Positions 28,746 to 36,705 of a stretch of DNA of 64,000 nucleotides are shown piece after piece (the stretch's first letter is position 1; each line of letters starts with the position of its first letter). The DNA is from Chitinivorax sp. PXF-14 (GTDB lineage: Bacteria > Pseudomonadota > Gammaproteobacteria > Burkholderiales > SCOH01), in the NCBI RefSeq assembly GCF_040812015.1, contig NZ_JBFNXJ010000013.1, positions 100,030 through 164,029 on the forward strand. Reading direction: 5' to 3'. The position numbers were made by a program, and so were the translations under genes. The notes under the pieces are model-generated. The model saw only the letters and a program-made list of their open reading frames with translations. It searched no databases and had not been told where the DNA came from.

Positions 28746-29191
28746 TCGTGTTGCCCAGACGATTGAGAAGAAAGCGGTCCGTCGGCCTTGCGCTTCTGCA
28801 AGGCAGCCTGCAGCCATTTGGGAAACGTGGCTACTGCGCCGGGTTGATCTGCATCACCAGCCCCCTCCGGCTTGGGCATGGAGTGCAACAGGGAGACCTG
28901 CGCAGCGGTTACCCCCAATACCAGCCAATTGCTGTCCAATTCGACCACCACGATCCGTTCCTTGGGCCCGACCATCAACCCACCGACAACGCGCATGCCC
29001 GCCGCGCCGGAAAGCCCCCCGGGGGTCATGCGTTTCAGCAGCCAGGCACAAGCAGCAATCAGCGCCAGTACCAGCAACAAGCCAAGAAATACCTGAAAAA
29101 TGCTGGTGGAAGGAGACGCAACAGGAGGAGGGGAAGCAGCGAAAGCTGCAGCAGGCAGCGCTGCGGCAAAGAGAACCAGCCCCCGCATCAC
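28742..29191 (-). CDS. fliO: Flagellar biosynthesis protein FliO
   Basis: A 149-residue protein with a signal-like N-terminus (LVLFAAALPAAAFAAS), one membrane helix (FLGLLLVLALIAACAWLLKRM) and a short cytoplasmic domain (GPKERIVVVELDSNWLVLGV). FliO assists folding of the FliP complex. It overlaps fliN and fliP by ATGA junctions. Low conservation is normal for FliO, and the assignment also rests on its place between fliN and fliP. Confidence 0.88.
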   Translation of the reverse strand: MMRGLVLFAAALPAAAFAASPPPVASPSTSIFQVFLGLLLVLALIAACAWLLKRMTPGGLSGAAGMRVVGGLMVGPKERIVVVELDSNWLVLGVTAAQVSLLHSMPKPEGAGDADQPGAVATFPKWLQAALQKRKADGPLSSQSSGQHE

Positions 29192-29637
29192 TTGTGCAGA
29201 CGCCGGATGCGCTCTTGCGGCGTCACAATATCCGTCAGACGGATACCAAACTTGTCGTTAACGACGACCACCTCACCCTGCGCGATCAGGCAGCCGTTTA
29301 CCAACACATCCATGGGCTCGCCCGCCAGGCCATCGAGCTCGACGACAGAGCCCTGTGCGAGCTGCAACAAGCTGCGAATGGCGATCTTGGTGCGCCCCAG
29401 CTCAACCGTCAGGTTGACCGGGATATCCATGATCATGTCGAAATTGGGCGGAAGATCGGGCCGTTTTTCGATGGGTGCATCAAAGTTTTCAAATATATTG
29501 GCTGGGGCAGGCAGACTATCCGATGCACCAGGTTCCGCAGCACGCGCGGCGTCCGCGGCCTCCTGCTCCGCCAGCGCGGCGGCCCAATCATCCAATCCCT
29601 GCTCTTCGTCAGGTTGCGTATTCTGTTCTTCAGCCAA
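29188..29637 (-). CDS. fliN: Flagellar motor switch protein FliN
   Basis: A 149-residue protein. An acidic Ala/Glu-rich N-terminus leads into the SpoA domain (MIMDIPVNLTVELGRTKIAIRSLLQL, then LAGEPMDVLVNGCLIAQGEVVVVNDKFGIRLTDI-type blocks). It forms the lower C-ring and docks the export ATPase. The start is a TTG at 29637, eight bases inside fliM, since no ATG or GTG is available before the conserved region. Weak initiation may help set FliM:FliN stoichiometry through coupling. Confidence 0.92.
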   Translation of the reverse strand: MAEEQNTQPDEEQGLDDWAAALAEQEAADAARAAEPGASDSLPAPANIFENFDAPIEKRPDLPPNFDMIMDIPVNLTVELGRTKIAIRSLLQLAQGSVVELDGLAGEPMDVLVNGCLIAQGEVVVVNDKFGIRLTDIVTPQERIRRLHK

Positions 29638-30628
29638 GGTCTTCTCCGCTACCCAGTTGGTCCGCGCCTGCCAGTACCTTGTTCACCTTGAGTGCATACT
29701 GGCCATTCTTCACGCCATATTTGCACTCGAACACAGGCACGCCGTCCACTTCGGCAACGATTGCTTCCGGAATTTCCAATGAAATGACATCCCCGACCTT
29801 GAGGTCGAGAATCTGCCCCAGCGTGACAGGTGCATGGCCCAGGTGAGCCACCAGATCTACCTCCGCCGCTTGAACCTGGCGGGACAACAACTTTACCCAG
29901 CGATTGTCCGCTTCCATACGGTCGGCCTGCATCGAGCTGTAGAGCAGGTCGCGAATCGGCTCGATCATAGCATAGGGAAAACAGACGTGAAAATCGCCGC
30001 CACCGGCGCCCAGCTCGATCTTGAAGGTAGCGGCAACGACCACTTCGGTCGGCGTCGCGATATTTGCAAACTGGGTATTCATCTCCGAGCGGACATACTC
30101 GAAGTCGACTTCGAACACCGGATCCCAGGATTTCTTGTATTCGTCGAACACCACCTGAAGCAGACGTCGAATGATGCGCTGCTCGGTCGCGGTGAAGTCG
30201 CGGCCTTCAACCCGCACATGGTAGCGCCCGTCGGAACCGAACAGATTATCGACGACCAGGAACACGAAATCCGGGTCGAAGATGAATAGCGCGGTGCCGC
30301 GTAGCGGCTTCATGTGGATCAGGTTGAGGTTGGTCGGCACCACCAGGTTGCGAATGAATTCGCTGTACTTGACAACGCGAACCGGGCCAACCGAAATCTC
30401 GGCACTACGCCGCATGAAGTTGAACAGCCCAACGCGCAGATTGCGGGCAAAGCGCTCGTTGATGATTTCCAGCGTAGGCATACGCCCACGCACGATGCGC
30501 TCCTGGCGACCGATATCGTAGTTGCGCACGGACGAAGCATCGCCCGCCTCTTCAACGGCATCCTCCTCACCGGTGACACCGCGCAGCAGCGCATCGACTT
30601 CTTCCTGGGAAAGGATATCGTCAGCCAT
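29630..30628 (-). CDS. fliM: Flagellar motor switch protein FliM
   Basis: A 332-residue C-ring protein. The N-terminal DILSQEEVDALL is the CheY-P binding peptide. The middle domain has ERIVRGRMPTLEIINERFARNLR and GTALFIFDPDFVFLVVDNLFG. A C-terminal SpoA domain (LGQILDLKVGDVISLEIPE) pairs with FliN. It follows fliL by eight bases. Confidence 0.97.
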   Translation of the reverse strand: MADDILSQEEVDALLRGVTGEEDAVEEAGDASSVRNYDIGRQERIVRGRMPTLEIINERFARNLRVGLFNFMRRSAEISVGPVRVVKYSEFIRNLVVPTNLNLIHMKPLRGTALFIFDPDFVFLVVDNLFGSDGRYHVRVEGRDFTATEQRIIRRLLQVVFDEYKKSWDPVFEVDFEYVRSEMNTQFANIATPTEVVVAATFKIELGAGGGDFHVCFPYAMIEPIRDLLYSSMQADRMEADNRWVKLLSRQVQAAEVDLVAHLGHAPVTLGQILDLKVGDVISLEIPEAIVAEVDGVPVFECKYGVKNGQYALKVNKVLAGADQLGSGEDLG

Positions 30629-30636
30629 GGCTCAGA

Positions 30637-31140
30637 TCATTGCAGGATGAACGAAGACAATGTCACACCCTGAACGCCCTCCTCCTCGTCTACACCCATT
30701 GCTTCATTGATGGTCTTTTTCAATTCGTCTATCAGCTTCTGCTTACCCTGCGGGGTCTTGAGCTCATCTGCCTTCTTGGAGGACAAGAGCAGGATGACAT
30801 TGTTGCGAATCTTCGGCATATAGGACTTCAATGTCTCTTTCATATGCTCATCGTGAAGCTCGACATTCAGCTCGGTCTGCAGCATTTCGTTGCTGTCGCC
30901 GACCAGATTGACGGTAAAGACTTCAAGCTTCTCAAAGACAGGAGCAGCTTCCTTGTCCTTTTTCTTCTTTTTATCCTTCTTCTTGACGACCTCTTCCTGC
31001 CCCGCCTCCTGATCACCGTGCCCACTGCTACCGGACAGCATCAGCGCCGCCACGACCCCGCCGACGACCAGCAGCAGGACGAGCACGACCGCCACGATGA
31101 TGATCAACATCTTCTTACTTTTTGGTTTTTCTTCGGCCAT
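30637..31140 (-). CDS. fliL: Flagellar basal-body protein FliL
   Basis: A 167-residue protein. One membrane helix lies near residues 10-33 (MLIIIVAVVLVLLLVVGG). A Lys-rich linker (KKKDKKKKKDKE) follows, then the periplasmic FliL domain (FTVNLVGDSNEMLQTELNVEL). FliL supports stator units around the motor. The ATG at 31140 follows a sigma-28-type promoter by about 30 bases. Confidence 0.93.
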   Translation of the reverse strand: MAEEKPKSKKMLIIIVAVVLVLLLVVGGVVAALMLSGSSGHGDQEAGQEEVVKKKDKKKKKDKEAAPVFEKLEVFTVNLVGDSNEMLQTELNVELHDEHMKETLKSYMPKIRNNVILLLSSKKADELKTPQGKQKLIDELKKTINEAMGVDEEEGVQGVTLSSFILQ

Positions 31141-31176
31141 CCCTGAATTTCCATGCGCTTCGGGCGCGTAAACAGT

Positions 31177-31203
31177 TAGTCGGCGATCCTGAGTCAAACT
31201 TTA
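31177..31203 (-). promoter_or_regulatory. Sigma-28 (FliA)-type promoter upstream of fliL
   Basis: On the minus strand TAAAGTTT (31196-31203) is an exact sigma-28 -35 element. After exactly 11 bases comes GCCGACTA (31177-31184), which matches GCCGATAA at six of eight positions. Transcription would begin about 30 bases before the fliL ATG. A separate TATAAT at 31243-31248 has no good -35. Confidence 0.72.
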
Positions 31204-31314
31204 GCAGGCCCGACCATATTCCCCAAAAGATAATGCAAAACAATTATATCCAAAACCGAGTTTAAGTACTTTCACAATACGCTCGCGGCGATCATCTCGC
31301 ATTGCCCACTCAAT

Positions 31315-32346
31315 TCAGGCCAGGATACTGATATTCAGGTCGAACGCCCCCCTACGCCACCCCAACTCCGTATCCTTGACCTCTTCCGGCCGTGCAAAAC
31401 GCTGGCGAGGCGACTGTTGCTGCTGTTGCTGCCGTGCCATGGACTGGTCACCAACAAGCACGCTCCCCATGGAGATACCATTTTCACCGAACATGCTGGA
31501 AAGCCTGGGCAGAGCCGACTCGATCACGTCACGCACAGCCGCATGTGGCGAAACGAACATCAGATTTGCCTGGTCATTCTGGATCGTTACCCGCACCTCG
31601 AGCGGCCCCAGGTTGGGCGGATTCAGCTGCATCTCGGCGACCTGCTGCTTCTGGTTTGTCATCCAGATCAGGTTATGGCCAAGCTCTTTTGACCAGGTTT
31701 GACCATCAGACAACGAACTTGCCAACGGCAATGAAACCGGTGCCGATGTCGACGCCGCATGACCAAGGCCGTTCGACGTGTGCGGCACAAGCTGAGACAC
31801 CAGCGGGCTCGACGCCCCCCCTTGAGCAGGCGTCAGCGCATCAGCCAATTCCGAAGAAAAGTCGTTCGAATGCGGCAAATTCTTGCCGCCGATGGCAGTT
31901 TCTGCCGGGTCGGCAAGCAGTCGATCCACAGAAAGCCCCCCTCGCTCACCCACCAAATGACTCGCCAAAGACATCGCCTGGAGCCCCCCCCCCTGTTGGG
32001 CTGGATGCTCATCTTGACGATTCTCGGCGGGCCTCTGCAGCTGCATGTGTAGATTCACAATCGCCGCGGCCATTGGATTCTGGGCTAGTCCCAACGCGTC
32101 CGGCAGCAGCGTCTCGGCCTTACCATCTGCAGCAGGCGATTCATCTGAAACGACATCACTCGAGGCATCCGAGTCCGAATCCCGCAGCGACAGCTCACCC
32201 CTTCCCTGCACCACCCTACCAACCATGGCCTGTTGCAGAGACTGGCCGAAATCGGCAGTATTGGCCGTCCCAGCCAAGTCGTTATCGGGCAGGTTCGCCG
32301 GCATGGGAGTCGGGTTGATGGGGGTTAGATTGATTCCATTACTCAT
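31315..32346 (-). CDS. fliK: Flagellar hook-length control protein FliK
   Basis: A 343-residue protein with a variable, low-complexity N-terminal two thirds rich in Ala, Ser and Gln. The conserved C-terminal FliK domain has EMQLNPPNLGPLEVRVTIQ, then LMFVSPHAAVRDVIESALPRL and GSVLVGDQS. It measures hook length and triggers the export switch to filament proteins. It is exported through the flagellar apparatus. It leads the operon, with 174 bases to fliL. Confidence 0.92.
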   Translation of the reverse strand: MSNGINLTPINPTPMPANLPDNDLAGTANTADFGQSLQQAMVGRVVQGRGELSLRDSDSDASSDVVSDESPAADGKAETLLPDALGLAQNPMAAAIVNLHMQLQRPAENRQDEHPAQQGGGLQAMSLASHLVGERGGLSVDRLLADPAETAIGGKNLPHSNDFSSELADALTPAQGGASSPLVSQLVPHTSNGLGHAASTSAPVSLPLASSLSDGQTWSKELGHNLIWMTNQKQQVAEMQLNPPNLGPLEVRVTIQNDQANLMFVSPHAAVRDVIESALPRLSSMFGENGISMGSVLVGDQSMARQQQQQQSPRQRFARPEEVKDTELGWRRGAFDLNISILA

Positions 32347-32400
32347 GGCCGTTCAGTTGCTCCAGCGGAGTCCGATACTCACAATTCATGGACACACTTC

Positions 32401-32417
32401 AAGCAAAAATCAGGCCA
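32401..32417 (-). promoter_or_regulatory. Sigma-54-type promoter upstream of fliK
   Basis: On the minus strand TGGCCTGATTTTTGCTT fits the -24/-12 pattern: TGGC, the invariant GG and GC ten bases apart, and TTGCT at -12. Start of transcription would be near 32389, about 43 bases before the fliK ATG. Flagellar genes in many polar flagellates use sigma-54. Confidence 0.68.
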
Positions 32418-32440
32418 GATAACTTCAGCATTTAATACAA

Positions 32441-32689
32441 ATGAGCAATATCACCAGCATCCCAACAGAAATCTTGATGAAGATCGAGGCTGAGTGTCCC
32501 GAGCTGGCCCCGCTCGTCATCGAACTGGCGGCAACGACACAGGCGAGCACCGCGAGGGTAATCGAGGGGCGGCTGGCGCAACGCTACCTCGCCAAACCAC
32601 ACACACTGACCGCCGAACAAGCGCTGGCCTTAGGTGCCTGCCTACATGGCAGAGCCTACGGCGATATCAGCCCACGCCAGCTACATTGA
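32441..32689 (+). CDS. Small hypothetical protein
   Basis: An 82-residue frame, ATG start, divergent from fliK. It is soluble, mostly helical in character, with no signal peptide or Cys pair (one Cys each in ECPEL and GACLHG). The middle reads TARVIEGRLAQRYLAKPHTL. I do not recognise the family. No clear ribosome site precedes the ATG, but codon use looks like that of its neighbours and it fills an otherwise empty 395-base gap between fliK and tyrS. It could be a real small gene or a chance frame. Confidence 0.45.
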   Translation: MSNITSIPTEILMKIEAECPELAPLVIELAATTQASTARVIEGRLAQRYLAKPHTLTAEQALALGACLHGRAYGDISPRQLH

Positions 32690-32741
32690 AGTACCGCGCC
32701 CCCTCAAAGCATCAGAGGTCGCGGACACCCCAAGCCACCAA

Positions 32742-33944
32742 TCAATTCAGTGAGACCTTGGCAAATTTGCGTTTGCCCACCTGCAGCACCACGCTTTGCC
32801 CCTTGGCAAGCTGAAGCCCCTTGTCACTGACTTTCTCGCCGTCGGCCTTGACGCCACCCTGCTCGATCATGCGCATTGCCTCGGAGGTTGAGGTCGTCAA
32901 CCCTGCCAGCTTCAGCAACTGGACGATGCCCACGACATCGCCATCGAGCGTCAGATTGACCTCTGGCACATCATCGGGGATCGCACCACGCTGGAAACGT
33001 GCCTCGAAATCCGCCAGTGCAGCCTCGGCATCCGCCTGGCAATGGAAACGGGCAACCAGCTCCTGCGCCAGCATCACCTTGACGTCACGCGGATTGCGCC
33101 CGCCAGCCACGGCCAGCTTGAGCTCTGCGATCTCGGCAAGCGGACGGAAGCTGAGCAGCTGATACCAACGCCACATCAACTCATCGGAGATCGACATCAC
33201 CTTGCCGAAGATGTCATTTGGCGCCTCGTCGATACCAATGTAATTAGCAAGCGACTTGGACATCTTGTTGGCGCCGTCCAGCCCCTCCAGCAACGGCATC
33301 ATCAGAACCACCTGCGGCGCCTGAGCATGCTGTTTCTGCAGCTCCCGCCCCATCAGCAGGTTGAACTTCTGGTCGGTCCCGCCAAGCTCGACATCAGCCT
33401 TTAGCGCGACAGAGTCGTAGCCCTGCATGAGCGGGTAGAGAAACTCATGGATTGCGATCGGCTGGTTGCCCTTGAAGCGCTTGGAAAAATCATCGCGCTC
33501 CAGCATTCGCGCCACAGTGTGGCTTGCAGCAAGCTTGAGCATGCCGGCGGCGCCAAGCGCCTCCATCCATTCCGAGTTGAAGCGCACCTCGGTCTGCTCT
33601 GGCTTCAATATCTTGAACACCTGATCAGCATAGGTCTTGGCATTGTCGGCGATCTGCTCGCGCGTCAACGGCGGACGGGTCGCATTCTTGCCGGTGGGGT
33701 CGCCGATCAGGCCGGTGAAATCGCCGATCAGGAAGATGACCTGATGCCCGAGATCCTGAAACTGGCGCATTTTGTTCAGCAAGACGGTGTGGCCAAGATG
33801 CAGGTCAGGTGCGGTGGGATCAAAGCCCGCCTTGATGCGTAGTGGACGGCCGCTCTTGAGCTTTTCGACCAGCTCGGCTTCAATCAGCAGCTCTTCGCAG
33901 CCGCGCTTGATTTCATCGAGTGCGTGTTGAACATCGACAGCCAT
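32742..33944 (-). CDS. tyrS: Tyrosyl-tRNA synthetase
   Basis: A 400-residue class I synthetase. HLGH at residues 49-52 is the HIGH motif, [15 protein letters not shown] follows, and KMSKS lies near residue 230. A C-terminal S4-type RNA-binding domain ends [28 protein letters not shown]. It has the sequence type of the TyrS branch found in many betaproteobacteria. The ATG at 33944 is the family start. The frame remains open to 34046 without conservation. Confidence 0.96.
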   Translation of the reverse strand: MAVDVQHALDEIKRGCEELLIEAELVEKLKSGRPLRIKAGFDPTAPDLHLGHTVLLNKMRQFQDLGHQVIFLIGDFTGLIGDPTGKNATRPPLTREQIADNAKTYADQVFKILKPEQTEVRFNSEWMEALGAAGMLKLAASHTVARMLERDDFSKRFKGNQPIAIHEFLYPLMQGYDSVALKADVELGGTDQKFNLLMGRELQKQHAQAPQVVLMMPLLEGLDGANKMSKSLANYIGIDEAPNDIFGKVMSISDELMWRWYQLLSFRPLAEIAELKLAVAGGRNPRDVKVMLAQELVARFHCQADAEAALADFEARFQRGAIPDDVPEVNLTLDGDVVGIVQLLKLAGLTTSTSEAMRMIEQGGVKADGEKVSDKGLQLAKGQSVVLQVGKRKFAKVSLN

Positions 33945-34126
33945 GTGAAACTCTTTCTCGCAATTGAACTCTAGAAGCATTCGCCGCTTACCCGCCCCAT
34001 TGCAGAGCCAGGCGGCACGCACACCCTCAACTGAAACGTAACCCATTGCTGCAACGATACATTTTCTTTGCGCATGGATATTTTTCTGTTACCCTCTCGC
34101 CAGTTTTAGGGATCGCTAATTTACGA

Positions 34127-35446
34127 ATGCTGTTACAAAAACTCGCTAATCTAACACAAAAAACCGCCGGCAAACCCGCAGCACACAAGCTACGCTGGTT
34201 GCTCGGGCTCTCGTCCATTCCGCTATTCGGCACGATTGCAGCCTTTGCCGTCGCGCCCGCCGACAGCCTGGAGCCGACCGCCCCCATCAGCGTCACGGAA
34301 GAGCTGGCGATCAAACTGCCGGGTGACGCAAGCAATCACGACGAAGCCTTCTGGCGTGAAGAGCGGGTGCGGCCCGGCGATACACTGGCAAGCATTCTCG
34401 CAAGAATGCAGGTGAACGATGCCGAAGCCGAAGCCTTCATCCGCGAGAACGACGCAGCCAAGCCATTCTACCGTCTGCGCACGGGCAAGACGCTGAGCGC
34501 GAAGAGTACCGACAATGGCCGCCTGATCGAGCTCAGCTACCTCGATAGCGACGGCAATCTGACCACGCTGCGCCGGAACAACGGCCGCCTCCAGGTGCAG
34601 ACCGCAGCGCCGCAGTATCAGAGCGTTGCAGTCATGAAATCCGGCATGATCAACAGCTCGCTGTTTGCCGCGACAGACAAGGCCAACCTGCCCGACGCCA
34701 TCGCCATGCAAATGGTCGACATCTTCGGCGCGGAAATCGATTTCCACAAAGACCTGCAGAAAGGTGACCGCTTCACGCTGGTCTATGAAATGCTCACGCT
34801 CAACGGCGAGCAGGTCAAGCCAGGAAAAGTGCTGGCGGCCGAGTTCATCAATGGCGGCAAGACTTACCAGGTGGTCTATTTCGTCGATCGCGACGGCAAG
34901 GAAGGCTACTATTCCGCCGACGGCAAAAATCTGAAGAAGGCATTTTTGCGCTCCCCGCTCGAGTTCTCCCGTATCAGCTCCGGCTTCACCGTCGCACGCT
35001 TTCACCCCATCCTGCAAAAATGGCGCGCCCACAAGGGAGTCGACTTTGCTGCGCCGATCGGCACCCGCGTCAAGGCAACGGCAGACGCCGTGGTGGACTA
35101 CGCCGGCCAGATGGGCGGCTATGGCAACCTGCTCGTACTGAAGCACAACGGCAAATACAGCACCGCCTATGGCCATCTCAGCGGCTTCGCAGCTGGCATC
35201 CACAAGGGTAGCAGGGTATCGCAGGGTGACGTCATCGGTTTCGTCGGGCAGACAGGCTGGGCGACAGGCCCCCACCTTCACTACGAGTTCCGCGTTGACG
35301 GAGAAGCACGTGACCCACTAACCAATGTCGTGCCCATTGCCAATCAGTTGGCTGGTACCAGCATGGCAGCCTTCCATAAGGTTGCCTCGGAACGCCTGCA
35401 CGTGCTCGATCAGCTGCGCAACACCAACCTGGCCAAGCTCGACTGA
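34127..35446 (+). CDS. M23 family peptidoglycan metallopeptidase
   Basis: A 439-residue protein anchored by one N-terminal helix (WLLGLSSIPLFGTIAAFAV). A LysM/OapA-like region follows (DTLASILARMQVNDAEAEAFI), then a C-terminal lysostaphin-type domain with zinc ligands H302 and D306 (HKGVDFA) and the H383-x-H385 pair (GPHLHYEF). Such enzymes cut peptide crosslinks in the wall (as MepM). It is divergent from tyrS. A strong terminator separates it from anmK. The ATG at 34127 gives a short basic start before the helix. The frame opens at 34046 with no ATG. Confidence 0.92.
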   Translation: MLLQKLANLTQKTAGKPAAHKLRWLLGLSSIPLFGTIAAFAVAPADSLEPTAPISVTEELAIKLPGDASNHDEAFWREERVRPGDTLASILARMQVNDAEAEAFIRENDAAKPFYRLRTGKTLSAKSTDNGRLIELSYLDSDGNLTTLRRNNGRLQVQTAAPQYQSVAVMKSGMINSSLFAATDKANLPDAIAMQMVDIFGAEIDFHKDLQKGDRFTLVYEMLTLNGEQVKPGKVLAAEFINGGKTYQVVYFVDRDGKEGYYSADGKNLKKAFLRSPLEFSRISSGFTVARFHPILQKWRAHKGVDFAAPIGTRVKATADAVVDYAGQMGGYGNLLVLKHNGKYSTAYGHLSGFAAGIHKGSRVSQGDVIGFVGQTGWATGPHLHYEFRVDGEARDPLTNVVPIANQLAGTSMAAFHKVASERLHVLDQLRNTNLAKLD

Positions 35447-35465
35447 GCACCGCCTTTGTAGCGAT

Positions 35466-35497
35466 AAACGCCGCGCATCTGCGCGGCGTTTTGCTTT
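35466..35497 (+). terminator. Rho-independent terminator after the M23 peptidase gene
   Basis: An eleven-base-pair stem (AAACGCCGCGC/GCGCGGCGTTT) with loop ATCT is followed by TGCTTTT. The anmK start codon lies only about 30 bases beyond, so any anmK promoter must overlap this hairpin or anmK depends on read-through. Confidence 0.85.
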
Positions 35498-35527
35498 TCT
35501 GTGCAGCGTCTTGCTAAGCTCCGCGCC

Positions 35528-36628
35528 ATGAGCACCACATCCAAGCTATTTGTCGGACTGATGTCCGGCACCAGCCTCGACGGCATTGACGCCGCCCTGG
35601 TCGACTTCAGCAGCGGCCAGCCCAGCCTGGTTGCCACCCATTACCAGCCATACGATGGGCAGCTGGTGCAGGCTCTTCTGGACATCCACCATCCCGGCCA
35701 GAACGAACTACATCGCGCCGCCATGCTCGGCAACGCGCTGTCCCACCACTATGCCGATACCGTCCACAAGCTGCTGGCGACGGCGGGCATCGGGCCCGCG
35801 CAGGTCACCGCTATCGGCAACCATGGGCAGACTATTCGCCACCACCCGGACAGCCACTACACGCTCCAGTTAGGCAATCACGCCCTGCTGGCCGAACTGA
35901 CGGGCATCTCGGTCATCGGCGATTTTCGCAGCCGCGATATGGCCGCCGGTGGCCATGGCGCGCCGCTCGTGCCGGCCTTCCATCAGGCGGTATTTGGTCA
36001 GGCTGACGAAGGCCGGGCGCTGGTTAATATCGGCGGCATTGCCAACATTACCTGCCTGCCAGGAAATGGCGCAGTCCGCGGCTTTGATACTGGCCCCGGC
36101 AATCTGCTAATGGATGCGTGGATACAGGCCCATCGGGGCAAGCGCTATGACCAGGACGGCGCGTGGGCGAGCTCGGGGCAGGTTGCCGAGCCGCTATTGC
36201 AGCAATGGCTTGAGGACCCCTACTTTGTCTCGCCACCGCCGAAAAGCACCGGTCGTGACTACTTCAACCTCGACTGGTTGAAGGCAACCCTGCCGGATAG
36301 CATGCAGCCCGCCGATGTCCAGGCCACCCTGCTCGAACTGACGGCTCGCAGCGTCGCGGATGCCATACACCGATTCTGCCCAGGCCTGGACACGCTGTTT
36401 GTCTGTGGCGGCGGCGCCCGCAACTCGACCTTGCTGGCGCACATTGGCGCACTGCTGCCACAGATCAAGGTCGACAAGACCGATGCGCTCGGGATCGATG
36501 CCGACTGGGTCGAGGCCATCGCGTTTGCATGGCTCGCCTGGCGTTTCGACCAGCGTTTGCCGGGCAATCTGCCGGCGGTGACCGGCGCAGCGGGGCCACG
36601 CATCCTCGGCGCGCTCTACCCAGCCTGA
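35528..36628 (+). CDS. anmK: Anhydro-N-acetylmuramic acid kinase
   Basis: A 366-residue sugar kinase. GLMSGTSLDGIDAALVDF is the N-terminal signature, AIGNHGQTIRHHP and VNIGGIANIT follow, and FDTGPGNLLMDAW is a further family block. It opens the anhydro ring and phosphorylates anhydro-MurNAc to MurNAc-6-phosphate during wall recycling, using the sugar released by NagZ-type processing. The ATG at 35528 fits the family start. The frame is open 27 bases further upstream. Confidence 0.95.
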   Translation: MSTTSKLFVGLMSGTSLDGIDAALVDFSSGQPSLVATHYQPYDGQLVQALLDIHHPGQNELHRAAMLGNALSHHYADTVHKLLATAGIGPAQVTAIGNHGQTIRHHPDSHYTLQLGNHALLAELTGISVIGDFRSRDMAAGGHGAPLVPAFHQAVFGQADEGRALVNIGGIANITCLPGNGAVRGFDTGPGNLLMDAWIQAHRGKRYDQDGAWASSGQVAEPLLQQWLEDPYFVSPPPKSTGRDYFNLDWLKATLPDSMQPADVQATLLELTARSVADAIHRFCPGLDTLFVCGGGARNSTLLAHIGALLPQIKVDKTDALGIDADWVEAIAFAWLAWRFDQRLPGNLPAVTGAAGPRILGALYPA

Positions 36629-36705
36629 AGCCACGACGCACCGCACACACACATCAACAACCAGCCCAACCTATTGCGGCCATGCAAGATTTACCGGGAG
36701 ATGCC

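Noticed and set aside
34223..35281. 352-codon minus-strand frame opposite the M23 peptidase gene
   Set aside because: Antisense of a conserved peptidase; no recognisable domain and no ribosome site.
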